A stretch of DNA of 64,000 bases from DAOUJI01 sp965237875 (GCA_965237875.1 CBDEGP010000002.1:1364001-1428000), one strand, 5' to 3'. Numbered from the stretch's first letter, positions 24,597 to 34,118 are shown. Notes: a model not told the origin generated them from the letters alone. Numbers and translations are program-made.

Positions 24597-26237
24597 ATGG
24601 GAGATTCTCCACAGCAAACCCCAGCAGCCGGTACGGGTGTGGTCGATGGGGTCGAGCAGTACGACGTAATCATTATCGGCGCCGGGGTTACAGGGCTGTA
24701 CCAGCTGCACTGCCTGCGTCAGCTTGGCCTCTCGGTGCGTGTCTACGAGGATGGCAGCGGAGTGGGGGGCACCTGGTATTGGAATCGCTACCCGGGCGCC
24801 CGTTTCGACTCCGAGAGCTACACCTACGCATATTCCTTCTCGGAGGAACTCCTCCAGGAATGGGACTGGAAAGAGCATTTTTCAGGCCAGCCTGAGAACG
24901 AGCGCTACCTCAACTATGTAGCGGACAAGTTTGACCTGCGCCGGGACATCCAGTTAAGCACCCGCGTAACTTCTGCGGTCTACGACGAGGAGGAGAACCG
25001 GTGGGAAGTCCAGACGGAGGACGGCCACCGGGCACGGACGCGTTTTCTGATCACCGCGGTGGGTATTCTGTCCGCCCATTACGTACCCGACTTTGAGGGA
25101 ATCGAGAGCTTCAAGGGCGACTCGGTCCACACCGGCAGATGGCCCAAGGAGGGCATGGACCTGGCCGGGAAGCGCGTGGGGGTCATAGGCACAGGCGCCA
25201 CCGCCGTCCAACTCATCCCGGAAATCGCCAGGGAAGTCTCCCATCTGACCGTCTTCCAGCGCACGCCCAATTACTGCGTGCCTTTGCGCAACTCGGAGAT
25301 CGATCCTGAGACTCAGCGTAAGATCAAGGCCAGCTACTCGGAGATCTTCAAAATCTGCAGCGAAACCCCAACCTCGTTTATTCACCAATTCGATCCTAGG
25401 TCGGCCCTGGAAGTCTCGCCGGAAGAGCGCCTGGCTAATTATGAAAGGACGTGGGGAATACCTGGTTTCGGGAAATGGCTGGCCAACTTCCAGGACATCA
25501 TGAGCCCCGGGGAGACCAACGAGGAATACAGTGAGTTCGTGCGCAACAAGATACGCCAGCGCGTCAAGGACCCGGTGGTGGCGGAGATGCTGGCGCCCAA
25601 GGACCACCCCTTCGGTTCCAAGCGTGTACCATGCGAGAGCGGGTACTATGAGGCGTTCAACCGGTATAATGTCTTGCTGGTTGACGTGCGCCAGGCCCCC
25701 ATAGAGCGCATCACCCCCAAAGGCGTCAAGACCACTGACGCCGAGTACGAGCTGGATGTCATCATCTATGCCACGGGATATGACGCCATTACCGGAGCGT
25801 TGACCAGGATGGATATCCGCGGCGAAGGCGAGCAGTCGTTGAAGGATAAATTTGCCAGCGGGCCACGCAACTACATGGGCATCCTAAGCGCCGGGTTCCC
25901 GAATCTCTTCACCGTCAATCAGGCAGGGTCCGGCAACTACCCCAGAGGCGTCGAGTGGATCGTGGAATGGGTGACCGACTGTCTAAGCTACATGCGCGAC
26001 CACCGGTTTTCCCGCATTGAGGCTAGTCTGCAGGCGGAAGATGCATGGGTTGAGTATGTCGTCAAGGGAACCGCAGGCACCCTCCGCACCAAAGCCAAAT
26101 CCTCCTGGCAAGTGGGCACCAACATTCCAGGCAAAGCACGCGCCGTGCTCAGCAGCAGTCCGGACAGCGCTCCGGTCTACCGGGCCAAGCTGGCCGAGGT
26201 GGCGGCCAATGGCTATGAGGGGTTTCTGCTTCAATAA
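24597..26237 (+). CDS. Baeyer-Villiger-type flavin monooxygenase
   Basis: 546 residues. The FAD motif GAGVTGL is near residue 31. The Baeyer-Villiger fingerprint F-x-G-x3-H-T-x2-W-P appears as FKGDSVHTGRWP near residue 170. The second nucleotide motif is GTGATAVQ near 197, and ATGYDA is in the C-terminal part. The enzyme uses FAD, NADPH and O2 to insert oxygen next to a ketone; cyclohexanone-type monooxygenases share the length and motifs. GAAGGAGG lies before ATG 24597. It follows the phosphonate-hydrolase-like gene by 190 bp on the same strand. Confidence 0.9.
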   Translation: MGDSPQQTPAAGTGVVDGVEQYDVIIIGAGVTGLYQLHCLRQLGLSVRVYEDGSGVGGTWYWNRYPGARFDSESYTYAYSFSEELLQEWDWKEHFSGQPENERYLNYVADKFDLRRDIQLSTRVTSAVYDEEENRWEVQTEDGHRARTRFLITAVGILSAHYVPDFEGIESFKGDSVHTGRWPKEGMDLAGKRVGVIGTGATAVQLIPEIAREVSHLTVFQRTPNYCVPLRNSEIDPETQRKIKASYSEIFKICSETPTSFIHQFDPRSALEVSPEERLANYERTWGIPGFGKWLANFQDIMSPGETNEEYSEFVRNKIRQRVKDPVVAEMLAPKDHPFGSKRVPCESGYYEAFNRYNVLLVDVRQAPIERITPKGVKTTDAEYELDVIIYATGYDAITGALTRMDIRGEGEQSLKDKFASGPRNYMGILSAGFPNLFTVNQAGSGNYPRGVEWIVEWVTDCLSYMRDHRFSRIEASLQAEDAWVEYVVKGTAGTLRTKAKSSWQVGTNIPGKARAVLSSSPDSAPVYRAKLAEVAANGYEGFLLQ

Positions 26238-26323
26238 GAGCTTCCGCCGTGACCCCCTCGCTAACGGCGCGGCATCAATGAAACTGTCGCAAGACTCCCG
26301 GACCATGCTCATCAGGGAACGAG

Positions 26324-26352
26324 TTACTAGAGGCCCGGCGATTGTGTATAAT
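26324..26352 (+). promoter_or_regulatory. Promoter of the cysteine-cluster gene
   Basis: TTACTA (26324-26329), 17-bp spacer, TATAAT (26347-26352), giving a very short leader that contains GAGGAG and then ATG 26371. This supports the start chosen for the next gene. Confidence 0.6.
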
Positions 26353-26370
26353 TTTAGTGAGGAGAGCGGC

Positions 26371-26709
26371 ATGGCGCCTTATATATTGCCAGGACTGACC
26401 CCCGAAGAGGCATCCCGGACCTGTATGGAGGAATGCCACGGCATGTGCTGCAGGGGGCCGATTGTGTTGCTGCTGGAGTGGGATGAGGTGGACGGATTTC
26501 TAGGCTCCGCCAAGGACCTCGGCGTCTCTCCTGTGGTCATGCGGGACCCGTACGGATCAGGGTGGGTGCGTTTTACAGACCACCAAGGCGACCGGTGCCC
26601 CATGCTGGACCCGGAGACCTGGGCTTGCCGGATATACGACAGCCGTCCGCAGAGATGTCGGGACTTTCCTGAAAAGAAGGTGCCGGGATGCGCCATATCC
26701 GGGGGCTGA
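26371..26709 (+). CDS. YkgJ-family cysteine cluster protein
   Basis: 112 residues. A CxxxCxxMCC pattern (TCMEECHGMCC) comes early. CPMLDPETWACRIYDSRPQRCRDFP near the C-terminus gives the YkgJ-type C...C...RP..CR.FP signature, a likely zinc or Fe-S binding module of unknown role. The promoter at 26324 and a GAGGAG site 6-8 bases upstream fix ATG 26371 as start, although the frame is open further 5'. Confidence 0.75.
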   Translation: MAPYILPGLTPEEASRTCMEECHGMCCRGPIVLLLEWDEVDGFLGSAKDLGVSPVVMRDPYGSGWVRFTDHQGDRCPMLDPETWACRIYDSRPQRCRDFPEKKVPGCAISGG

Positions 26710-26732
26710 CCCAAGGGCCTCTTTAACCCGGA

Positions 26733-27053
26733 CTACTCCACGGGCATTCCGTCGTCAATCCACCGCTCTATCTCCTGAACCTCCGTCTCCTTGAGGAAGG
26801 GACCGCCGCGGGGCATCTTTGGAATGGAGCCGACGCCCTTCCTGAGAAAGACCACCAGGAAAGTGTCTTTGCCGGGGACTCCCGGCTCTATGAGTTGCCG
26901 TCCATAGGGCTTATTGGCGGCCAGCGCCTCGGGTGTGTCCCACCAGTAGTCATGAATGCCGGGCGCCGGCTCCCCATGCCTGGATATCCAGCGTTCCATG
27001 ATGCCGTCCAAAAGCTCCTTGACCCTGGGCCATGTCACTCTATCGTCAGGCAT
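26733..27053 (-). CDS. Cytochrome-c-like small protein lacking a heme motif
   Basis: 106 residues from ATG 27053 (GAGGGAA upstream). The C-terminal half matches the end of planctomycete-type cytochrome c domains (LIEPGVPGKDTFLVVFLR ... MPRGGPFLKETEVQEIERWIDDGMP). There is no CxxCH, so it cannot bind heme covalently. No signal peptide is seen. It is the last gene of a minus-strand run after DUF1800, DUF1501 and an NHL propeller, families often encoded beside real c-type cytochromes. It may be a degenerate or repurposed subunit. Confidence 0.7.
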   Translation of the reverse strand: MPDDRVTWPRVKELLDGIMERWISRHGEPAPGIHDYWWDTPEALAANKPYGRQLIEPGVPGKDTFLVVFLRKGVGSIPKMPRGGPFLKETEVQEIERWIDDGMPVE

Positions 27054-27083
27054 TCCGTTCCCTCACGGCACGGTCCTAAACGT

Positions 27084-27112
27084 GAAAGTCCCCCGGCAAC
27101 CGGGGGACTTTC
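27084..27112. terminator. Strong hairpin between NHL gene and cytochrome-like gene
   Basis: GAAAGTCCCCCGG (27084-27096) and CCGGGGGACTTTC (27100-27112) make a perfect 13-bp stem with a 3-nt loop, 31 bp after the NHL stop on the minus strand. On the plus strand TTTG follows. It is likely a terminator or attenuator separating the last gene of the run. Confidence 0.6.
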
Positions 27113-27142
27113 TTTGCCTACACAGCATGAAGGGTGGGGCGC

Positions 27143-28219
27143 CTAGTAGTCTTCCTTCTGGTAGATTTGTATCCGCGCCCGGTTGGTGTCCAGGATGTAG
27201 ATGCGCCCACCGTCGTCTATCATGATCGACTTGGGCCTCCACAGTCTGCGCTCCATTGACAGGTCGCGCACCAGCTTCCGCATTTTCAGGTGGTCCGGAT
27301 TGGCGTTGAGCTTCTCCTGGCCCCACTTGGACATGCCGGCCTCGCCGGTAAGGGACGTGATGTAGCGGCCGTCGGGAGAAAGGACTTCCACCCGGTCGTT
27401 GCGCCAGTCGCATACGTAAACGTCTCCGTACTTGTCTACGGCTGCGCCGGTGGGTCGGTCGAACTGACCCGGGGGCATGGCCTGCTTGGGCTCTTCGCTG
27501 AACACCCGGTCGATGCCTATCTGGACGCTATGTACATAATGCTGGCTGTCTGAGTCGGAGGCCTCGTCATGGGGGGCGCCGAACTCGGCCAGGTACTCGC
27601 CGCCAGGAGAGAACTTCTGGACCCGGTCGTTGCGCCAGTCGCATACGTAGACGTCTCCGTTGTGGTCGATGGTCAGGCCCCAGGGCAGGTTGAACTGCCC
27701 CGGCCCGGTCCCGTGAGACCCCCAGGCCGTCAGAAACTTGCCGTCCTTGGTGAACTTCTGCACCCTGTGGTTGGCGCTGTCCACCAGGAGCATGTTGTCG
27801 TCCTCGTCGAAACGGATGCCCGAGGGCTTGCTGATCTGGCCTTCACCGGAGCCTGGGACGCCCCACTTGTCAAGGAAACCGCCGTCCTTATCGAAGATGG
27901 ATATGCGGTTCAGGGCCTCGTCAGCCAGATATACGTTGTCGTCTTTGTCCAGGGCTACGGAGGTGGGCCAGACCATGTCTCCGTCCCCTTCTCCGAACTT
28001 GCTGAACTCGCCGACGAAGTCCTCCTCCGGCGTCACCATAGTGACGCGGACGCCGTCGGGGCGGTACTCCCAGCATCGGCTGGGCACGTATATGATTCCC
28101 TCCGAGGACATGGCCATGTCCATGGGCTGCCTGAACCCGGAGCCTGAGAACTCTGCCCTGCCTATCGTGTGGTCGTAGGTGAATACGCGGTCTGTTATCC
28201 CAAAGAAGAAGCTTGACAT
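27143..28219 (-). CDS. NHL-repeat beta-propeller protein
   Basis: 358 residues from ATG 28219 (GTGGAGAG upstream). At least five NHL blades are seen, such as DKDDNVYLADEALNRISIFDK, DEDDNMLLVDSANHRVQKFTK, DHNGDVYVCDWRNDRVQKFS and DKYGDVYVCDWRNDRVEVLS. Two blades are nearly identical (GDVYVCDWRNDRV), which points to recent blade duplication. No signal peptide. It lies downstream of DUF1501 on the same strand. It is probably a binding or lyase-like propeller; no catalytic function can be assigned. Confidence 0.85.
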   Translation of the reverse strand: MSSFFFGITDRVFTYDHTIGRAEFSGSGFRQPMDMAMSSEGIIYVPSRCWEYRPDGVRVTMVTPEEDFVGEFSKFGEGDGDMVWPTSVALDKDDNVYLADEALNRISIFDKDGGFLDKWGVPGSGEGQISKPSGIRFDEDDNMLLVDSANHRVQKFTKDGKFLTAWGSHGTGPGQFNLPWGLTIDHNGDVYVCDWRNDRVQKFSPGGEYLAEFGAPHDEASDSDSQHYVHSVQIGIDRVFSEEPKQAMPPGQFDRPTGAAVDKYGDVYVCDWRNDRVEVLSPDGRYITSLTGEAGMSKWGQEKLNANPDHLKMRKLVRDLSMERRLWRPKSIMIDDGGRIYILDTNRARIQIYQKEDY

Positions 28220-28266
28220 GCTAACTCTCCACTGTCGGGACCATTTCCCGATGTACGTCATGATAG

Positions 28267-28296
28267 GCGGCTGGGGAATTGTTGTTCCCCAGCCGC
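28267..28296 (-). promoter_or_regulatory. 12-bp perfect stem-loop between DUF1501 and NHL genes
   Basis: GCGGCTGGGGAA (28267-28278) and TTCCCCAGCCGC (28285-28296) with loop TTGTTG. No T-run follows on the minus strand. It may be an attenuator or mRNA-stabilising element within the minus-strand run. Confidence 0.5.
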
Positions 28297-28317
28297 TGGT
28301 TGTTCCGGTCTTGTCGC

Positions 28318-29460
28318 CTAGAGAAAGTCCAACTGCTCGAAGCTGCCGTTGACGATGGGCTGAGGCTCCAACCCCAACCACCGTTCCAGGATGGTGGAGT
28401 AGACGCTGCGGAAGTCCACCGTGTGCCGCAGGTCGCCGCCGTCCTCCAGGTCCGCTTCCTTCAAGGAGGGGTACTCGCCGTATAGTCCTCCCTTGACATG
28501 GTCGCCGATGACCCAGCAAACGCTGCCTGTGCCGTGGTCGGTGCCGCCTCCGTTGTCCCGGGCCCTCCGGCCGAACTCGCTGAACATGAGGAGGAGGACT
28601 TCGTCTCCCTGGTTGTGTTCACGCAGGTCGTCGTAGAAGTCGGACACTGTCCTGGAGACCTCGCGCCACAGGCGGGCATGGTTGCCGGCCTGGCTGGCGT
28701 GGGTGTCGAAGGAGTTGTAAGGGGAGGTGGTGTAAAGCACCCTGGTCCCAAGCTCGGCGAAATGGACCTGTGCAATGCCGCGCATGCCCTGGCCGATGGG
28801 GAAGCGGCCGTATTCCACGGTGGACTCGTACTTTTCGGGCGCCACCTTCAGGATGTCGGCGCCCTTGAGGGCCGAGCGGCCAGTCTCCCAGATGTAGTCC
28901 GTCACGGGGCCGGAGCCGATGGCTGGGGAGTACATCCTGCTGAAGGTCTCAAGGGCCTGGGACCGCTGGTCCTGGCCTTCGATTCCCGTAAGCACGCCGT
29001 AGGTGTCCAGGTTGGAAACCGAGGCTACGGGGACTCCGGGAGCCACCAGCGCCCTGGGGAGACCGCGCCCGAAGTTCACTCCGGTCAGGACGTTCTCTCC
29101 GTTGGGGTCTATTTCCCGGATGGACCTTCCGAGCCAGCCTTCCTGTCCAATGATGTCCGGCTCGCACGTGTGCCAAATGTCCATCGAGCGGAAGTGGGAG
29201 CGGCTGGGGTGGGGGTACCCTACTCCCTGGATCACCGCCATGTCGCCCTGGTCGTATATGTCCTTGAGCTCAGTCATGGTGGGGTGGAAGCCGACCTCGT
29301 CGTTTATCTTGAGGACCTGGTCTTCCTGAACCCCGAGGGAGCGCCGGTAGTCGTAGTAGTTTGAGTTGGTGTACGGCACAAGGGTGTTGAGCCCATCGTT
29401 CCCGCCGGACAATGAGAGGACTACCAGGACTCGTTCTCTGCCGTTGCCGTTTCCTGCCAT
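28318..29460 (-). CDS. DUF1501 domain protein
   Basis: 380 residues. The DUF1501 start pattern LVVLSLSGGNDGLNTLVPY is at residues 11-29. Later come SRSHFRSMDIWHT, FDTHASQAGNHARLWREV and SEFGRRARDN...GTDHGTG, a set of His/Asp/Glu residues that recalls the sulfatase/alkaline phosphatase fold. There is no Tat signal, although many homologues have one. AGGAGG precedes ATG 29460. It follows the DUF1800 gene by 20 bp; the two families nearly always occur together and are of unknown biochemical function. Confidence 0.9.
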   Translation of the reverse strand: MAGNGNGRERVLVVLSLSGGNDGLNTLVPYTNSNYYDYRRSLGVQEDQVLKINDEVGFHPTMTELKDIYDQGDMAVIQGVGYPHPSRSHFRSMDIWHTCEPDIIGQEGWLGRSIREIDPNGENVLTGVNFGRGLPRALVAPGVPVASVSNLDTYGVLTGIEGQDQRSQALETFSRMYSPAIGSGPVTDYIWETGRSALKGADILKVAPEKYESTVEYGRFPIGQGMRGIAQVHFAELGTRVLYTTSPYNSFDTHASQAGNHARLWREVSRTVSDFYDDLREHNQGDEVLLLMFSEFGRRARDNGGGTDHGTGSVCWVIGDHVKGGLYGEYPSLKEADLEDGGDLRHTVDFRSVYSTILERWLGLEPQPIVNGSFEQLDFL

Positions 29461-29480
29461 GATTCCTCCTCGTGATTAAC

Positions 29481-30899
29481 CTAGGCGTATTGGTATTCTG
29501 CGGTGGCTGAAATCAGCTGGAGCATCTCGACGACCCGGTCTGCGAACTTGGTCCGGGACTCTTCGGAGTCGCGGTTCAGTTCTCCACCGGCCGCGGCGTA
29601 TTTGACGAGGGAGCCGCGCGTGTCGCCGTGGACCTCTATGGGTCCCATCAGATCGAGGCACCCGTCCACGAACTCTTCGGGAGACATGGAGGCGGTCCCG
29701 TCGCTGAGCCTGTCGATGATCAACTGCACTCCGGGAGCTCTGGCGGCCAGCTGGTCGGCGACGAAGTTAATCCGTTCGACCAGAGTGCCGCTGTCGATCC
29801 ATTCCCTACCGGTGTGCCATCCTTCCACCGAGGGAGGATTGAGCAGGTCCTGCCCCATGTAGGTGCATTCCTGCATTATCTCGAACATCCCCCGCTTGAT
29901 TTCTCCCTGGTGGTCCTTGGTCAGCCTGACCGTCCCGATGACCACCTCGGCGGGGCTCTTCACTTTTTGGAACCGGGTGTCTTTGAAGAATTCCGAGTTG
30001 AACAGGGTCCTGTAGACGGGGCGCATGTCATAGTCGTTGTCCAGTATGGACTTTTCCAGGGTCTGGATCGCCTCAATGTCCCTGGGCGGCGTGTCCTTCC
30101 AGGCTGGGACCTGGGGCTCGTCGGCCACGAAGAAGTTGTAGAGATGGCGGGCGATAAACCTTGCCGTGCCGGGCTGGCGCAGGATGATGTCGATCACGTC
30201 CTCGCCGTTCCAGTGGCCGGTCTCCCCCAGGAGGGTCTTCTCGCTGTCGTCATGGTCGGCGGGGTCGTATCGGAACTTCCACAGGGCCCGGCCATAGGGG
30301 AAGGTGGGGTAGGTGGGCTCGATGTTCCAGCCTGTGAAGGCCCTTGAAGCGGCCTTCACGTCATCCTCGGTGTAGTTGAAGCTGCCGTCCATGCCCACGC
30401 CGAGGGAGAACAGCTCGAGGAGCTCACGGCCGTAGTTCTCGTTGATGTTTCCCTTGTGGTTGTCGTTGTTGTCCAAGTAGTAGACCATCGTCGGGTGCTT
30501 GGACAACTCCACCAACAGGGTGCGGAAGTTGCCGAAGGAGAACTGGCGGAAGAGGTCGATGTTGTAGCTCATCATCCGGCCGTGGTCGATCTTGGCGAAG
30601 CCGGTGCACAGTATTCCGTGCCAGAACAGGACGACCTTCTCCTGGAAGGGACGCTGAGTGGTGCACATGCGGTAGGCCCAAGCCTGCTGGTTGGCCTCGA
30701 TTCCGGCCAACTCACCGTACTCGGGGATGTAGCGCTCCATGAGGTCGAACTCGACGTCGGGCTGCCCCTCGGGGTGAATCAACTCCTCGACTGTGGCTTC
30801 ATATCCGTTAGCCACCCTGGCTTCCAACTCGTCTCTGGTGGCTCCAAACCCGGCCCTACGCATGAGGTGGGCCATTAACGCAATGTCCTTATCAGGCAT
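29481..30899 (-). CDS. DUF1800 domain protein
   Basis: 472 residues. The DUF1800 signature is clear: HLMRRAGFGATRDELEA at 10-26, KVVLFWHGILCTGFAKI near 88, NINENYGRELLELFSLGVG near 152, and LLNPPSVEGWHTGREWI near 360. AAAGGAG lies before ATG 30899. First gene of a minus-strand run with DUF1501, an NHL propeller and a cytochrome-like protein. A function in extracytoplasmic polymer or peptide handling has been suggested for such loci but is not established. Confidence 0.9.
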   Translation of the reverse strand: MPDKDIALMAHLMRRAGFGATRDELEARVANGYEATVEELIHPEGQPDVEFDLMERYIPEYGELAGIEANQQAWAYRMCTTQRPFQEKVVLFWHGILCTGFAKIDHGRMMSYNIDLFRQFSFGNFRTLLVELSKHPTMVYYLDNNDNHKGNINENYGRELLELFSLGVGMDGSFNYTEDDVKAASRAFTGWNIEPTYPTFPYGRALWKFRYDPADHDDSEKTLLGETGHWNGEDVIDIILRQPGTARFIARHLYNFFVADEPQVPAWKDTPPRDIEAIQTLEKSILDNDYDMRPVYRTLFNSEFFKDTRFQKVKSPAEVVIGTVRLTKDHQGEIKRGMFEIMQECTYMGQDLLNPPSVEGWHTGREWIDSGTLVERINFVADQLAARAPGVQLIIDRLSDGTASMSPEEFVDGCLDLMGPIEVHGDTRGSLVKYAAAGGELNRDSEESRTKFADRVVEMLQLISATAEYQYA

Positions 30900-31231
30900 A
30901 GACGTCTCCTTTCGTCATAACCAATCGACGTTAAGTATACAATCGCAGAGAAAGGGAGTAAAGCGGCCGGGAACCAGGGCGAAGCCGCCCTAACCTCCAA
31001 CGAGAGCGTTCCATTGATTCTCTCATTAGAATCATTATAAGAAGTGTAGTTTCCAGGGCCGCCTTTGTCAATGCAAAGCGCCGGTTCACACCAAACTATC
31101 CGCCTTAACCGGACTTGCGGACGGTTTTTACGAACTCGTTTGGAACCGGAATTTTGCTGACCGCCGACACCAGAAACACGGCGCCCAAGAGCATGCGAGA
31201 CCCCAAGACAAAAAACTCCAACTGGCGACTC
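30900..31231. other. Intergenic region with minus-strand promoter candidate and palindrome
   Basis: No gene. On the minus strand TATACT with a poor TTACTC at 17 bp could drive DUF1800. A 7-6-7 palindrome TGATTCT/AGAATCA lies at 31015-31034. Its role is unknown; it could be an operator. Confidence 0.3.
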
Positions 31232-32470
31232 TTATTCTAGGCTGTAGGAAACAATGATTAGGTCCCGTATTCCGTCGGTAGCGTAAACGTGTCCTTTCAG
31301 GGCAACGATCAAACCAGCGAACTGGGTGTCCTGGGTATCCAACGATGCCATCAATCTAGGGGATCCAACTTGGGAAACGTCCAGCATCCGTATGGCGCTC
31401 CCTGCAGCCGCTTGTGGCGGAATCGAATGGTCATAGGTAAACGCTAGTTGTCCCGATACCGCCACGTCCTGCGTAAAACCAGTTGATATCGAACCAACCT
31501 CGTTCAGATGTGCGCTTGTCCCAACATCAATGATTCGTAAACCTTTAGAGCCGGATGCAACATAGGCATGGCGACCTTGAACGACTAGGCTTCGTGGGAA
31601 AGAATCAGATGGCCGGTATCCCGCTACACCAATATTCACATCGGTAAATTCAATCGGCGCCGACTGAGGGTCCACAAACGACCCCATCTCTTGTGGTCGG
31701 GTCGGATCGCTGACATCAATCAAGTAGAGGCCGGACGGGCCTACAAGATAAGCCATTGGAGGCTGGACCACGACATCGGCGTGACTTCCCCACATCGACC
31801 CTTCAAGAGAGCCTGTGACCCTCGGATTTCGAGGATCTGACACATCCGCTAGGAGAATGCCCGGTTTTCCGGGAGGGGTTCTGTCGGTCCAGTACGCCTC
31901 GCCAGGGTAACCGACCATGAAAGCTAAACCATCAACTACAGCAAGGCCTCTAAGAAGGCTCCCTGGTACTTCCAAAAATGCAACATGTTGAGGAGACGCC
32001 GGACTAGAGACATCGACTATCCATAGTCCGCCGCCGGGTCCAACAAGCGTGGCCAGAACATTGGTCCCCGAAAACGCCAAATCTTCAATAATGAGCAGCC
32101 CTCTGCTTGAGAAGGGCGGGGCTATTCCACCTTTCTCCACGGGTTGGACCGGATTCGACAGGTCCAGTATGACAAGCCGTGGGCCTGTGCTTAGGCCCAA
32201 GCCTACTGCAAGATGTTCCGAACCAAGAATGTCGCCGTCTGCGATAGCGCTGATCGCGCCTTCTTTAGCCTTCCAGACACCACTTACAGTCAACTTAGGG
32301 GCGCCAGGACTATCCTGCGTGGAAAGCGGCGAGTTGTCGGTCCCTGTTCCGTCCGACTCCGATGAATCCGCACACGCTGAACACAGGGCAACAGAGAGAA
32401 CGACTAAAGAAATAGCAAGGACTGCTGGAAGAGACGAGGTTAAAGGTCGTTGCGACAATAGCCTACGCAA
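31232..32470 (-). CDS. LVIVD-repeat lipoprotein
   Basis: 412 residues. The N-terminus is a basic stretch and a hydrophobic core ending in ALCSAC, a plausible lipobox with Cys near residue 34. A Ser/Asp/Thr-rich linker and then a propeller of LVIVD repeats follow, for example RLVILDLSNPVQP, LWIVDVSSPASPQ, LYLIDVSDPTRPQ and LRIIDVGTSAH. Such proteins are surface-exposed or periplasmic and probably bind other proteins or polymers. Base composition is lower in GC than the genes around it, and no operon partner is evident. Confidence 0.85.
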   Translation of the reverse strand: MRRLLSQRPLTSSLPAVLAISLVVLSVALCSACADSSESDGTGTDNSPLSTQDSPGAPKLTVSGVWKAKEGAISAIADGDILGSEHLAVGLGLSTGPRLVILDLSNPVQPVEKGGIAPPFSSRGLLIIEDLAFSGTNVLATLVGPGGGLWIVDVSSPASPQHVAFLEVPGSLLRGLAVVDGLAFMVGYPGEAYWTDRTPPGKPGILLADVSDPRNPRVTGSLEGSMWGSHADVVVQPPMAYLVGPSGLYLIDVSDPTRPQEMGSFVDPQSAPIEFTDVNIGVAGYRPSDSFPRSLVVQGRHAYVASGSKGLRIIDVGTSAHLNEVGSISTGFTQDVAVSGQLAFTYDHSIPPQAAAGSAIRMLDVSQVGSPRLMASLDTQDTQFAGLIVALKGHVYATDGIRDLIIVSYSLE

Positions 32471-32525
32471 TTCGCTTAACCGCCATTCACTGCGATGGTT
32501 GGGGGTAAAACTGGTTTACGACCAT

Positions 32526-34118
32526 TCATGCCGCAGGCGCCGGTCCAAGTCCGACGATACGGTAGAGCAGGTCCATCTTGAGACTGTCCCTGACAGTCTG
32601 AGCCAGCTTGTCGTATTCTCCGTCACGGGAAAGTTGGCCTCCCGTATTGGAAGGATCGGGCAGGGGCGCTCCCTTCCATTCGGCCAACTGCTCCAGGATG
32701 GCCCTGCGCAGGCTGTAGCTGTTGAAGACCCCGTGTATGTACGTTCCGAGGGCGAGCCCGTCGGGCGTGACGGCGCCGTCCACTCCCGACACAGGCTGAC
32801 CGGATGCGCGGCTGATATGGAAGGGGTCCAGCAGCCCTTCCGGGCCTGTTGGGGTGGACGAACCCATGTGAATCTCATAGCCCTCGACGGCGGCTCCGCT
32901 CGCTTTGCCCAACAAGCCGGGGCCTGGACCAACAGTCCCCCGGACCCTGTGGGTCTCCTTAGTGGTTGCGAACACCGTATCCACCGGCAGCAGGCCCAGA
33001 CCGTCCGCCTCTTTCTGCTCCGACTCCACGCCCATAGGGTCAAGTATTCGACGGCCCATCATCTGGTAGCCGCCACATATCCCTATCACGGGAGTCCCAG
33101 CGAGTGCCCGGGCCTGTATCTCCGACGCAAACCCGCGCTCTCGGAGCCACCACAGGTCGGCCATAGTTGTCTTTGTGCCGGGCAGGACTATCAGGTCGGG
33201 CTCACCCAAGCTGTCGCGGTCCTCCACGTAACGCAGCCGGACTCCGGGTTCCCTCTTCAGGGGGTCGAAGTCGTCGAAGTTGGATATGTGGGGCAGGCCG
33301 AGCACGGCGATGTCCAGCACGTATTCGGTCTGCGATTTCAGCAGCCTGCGTTCTTCCAGGGATACGGCGTCCTCTTCCGCTATCTCGATGTCCTTGAAGT
33401 AGGGCACGACTCCCAGAACCGGAACGCCCGTCCGCTCTTCCAGCCAGTCAAGCCCCGGCTCCAGCAGGGAAAGTTGTCCACGGAACTTGTTGACGATGAA
33501 GGCATTGACGGTCTCCTTCTCATGGGGGTCGAGAAGCTCCATAGTGCCGACGAGAGATGCGAAGACGCCTCCCCGGTCGATGTCGCCCACCAGCAGCACG
33601 GGAGCTTTGGCGTAGAGGGCCACCCGCATGTTGACGATCTCGTTCGCCTTCAAGTTGATTTCGGCGGGGCTGCCCGCGCCTTCTATTACCACTACGTCGT
33701 ATTGGCGCCTCAGCTTGTCCAGGGACTGGGAAACCGCCCGCCAGAGCTTGGGCTTGGCCGTAGCGAAATAGTCGCCGGTGGCGGAGGCTGCGGGCTTGCC
33801 GAGAAGCACCACCTGGGACCGGTGGTCGGCCTCCGGTTTCAGCAGTATGGGGTTCATCTCCACCGCCGGCTCGACTCCGGCCGCTTCAGCCTGCACCGCC
33901 TGGGCGCGCCCTATCTCCCCGCCGTCGGGGGTGACGAAGGAGTTGTTGGACATGTTCTGGGCCTTGAATGGGGCCACTCTATAGCCGTCCTGCCGGAAAA
34001 TGCGGCAGAGCGCGGCGACCAGAATGCTTTTGCCCACGTGGGAGGCAGTTCCCTGGACCATCACTACTTTAGCCGTCACCGCTTTAGATTGACGGGCCTG
34101 CGGTTTTGAACGGGCCAT
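32526..34118 (-). CDS. cobQ: Cobyric acid synthase
   Basis: 530 residues from ATG 34118. The N-terminal dethiobiotin-synthetase-like ATPase domain has GTASHVGKSILVAALCR (P-loop) and VVIEGAGSPAEINL. The C-terminal glutamine amidotransferase domain has the nucleophile Cys in GICGGYQMMG and the His in GTYIHGVF. The enzyme amidates four side chains of adenosylcobyrinate a,c-diamide in cobalamin synthesis. Its start codon overlaps the stop of the phosphatase gene (TGATG), so the two are translationally coupled. Other cobalamin genes are not in the window. Confidence 0.95.
   Translation of the reverse strand: MARSKPQARQSKAVTAKVVMVQGTASHVGKSILVAALCRIFRQDGYRVAPFKAQNMSNNSFVTPDGGEIGRAQAVQAEAAGVEPAVEMNPILLKPEADHRSQVVLLGKPAASATGDYFATAKPKLWRAVSQSLDKLRRQYDVVVIEGAGSPAEINLKANEIVNMRVALYAKAPVLLVGDIDRGGVFASLVGTMELLDPHEKETVNAFIVNKFRGQLSLLEPGLDWLEERTGVPVLGVVPYFKDIEIAEEDAVSLEERRLLKSQTEYVLDIAVLGLPHISNFDDFDPLKREPGVRLRYVEDRDSLGEPDLIVLPGTKTTMADLWWLRERGFASEIQARALAGTPVIGICGGYQMMGRRILDPMGVESEQKEADGLGLLPVDTVFATTKETHRVRGTVGPGPGLLGKASGAAVEGYEIHMGSSTPTGPEGLLDPFHISRASGQPVSGVDGAVTPDGLALGTYIHGVFNSYSLRRAILEQLAEWKGAPLPDPSNTGGQLSRDGEYDKLAQTVRDSLKMDLLYRIVGLGPAPAA

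Noticed and set aside
32049..34109. 686-codon open frame opposite cobQ and the LVIVD gene
   Set aside because: It is antisense to cobQ, and its translation shows no known domain.
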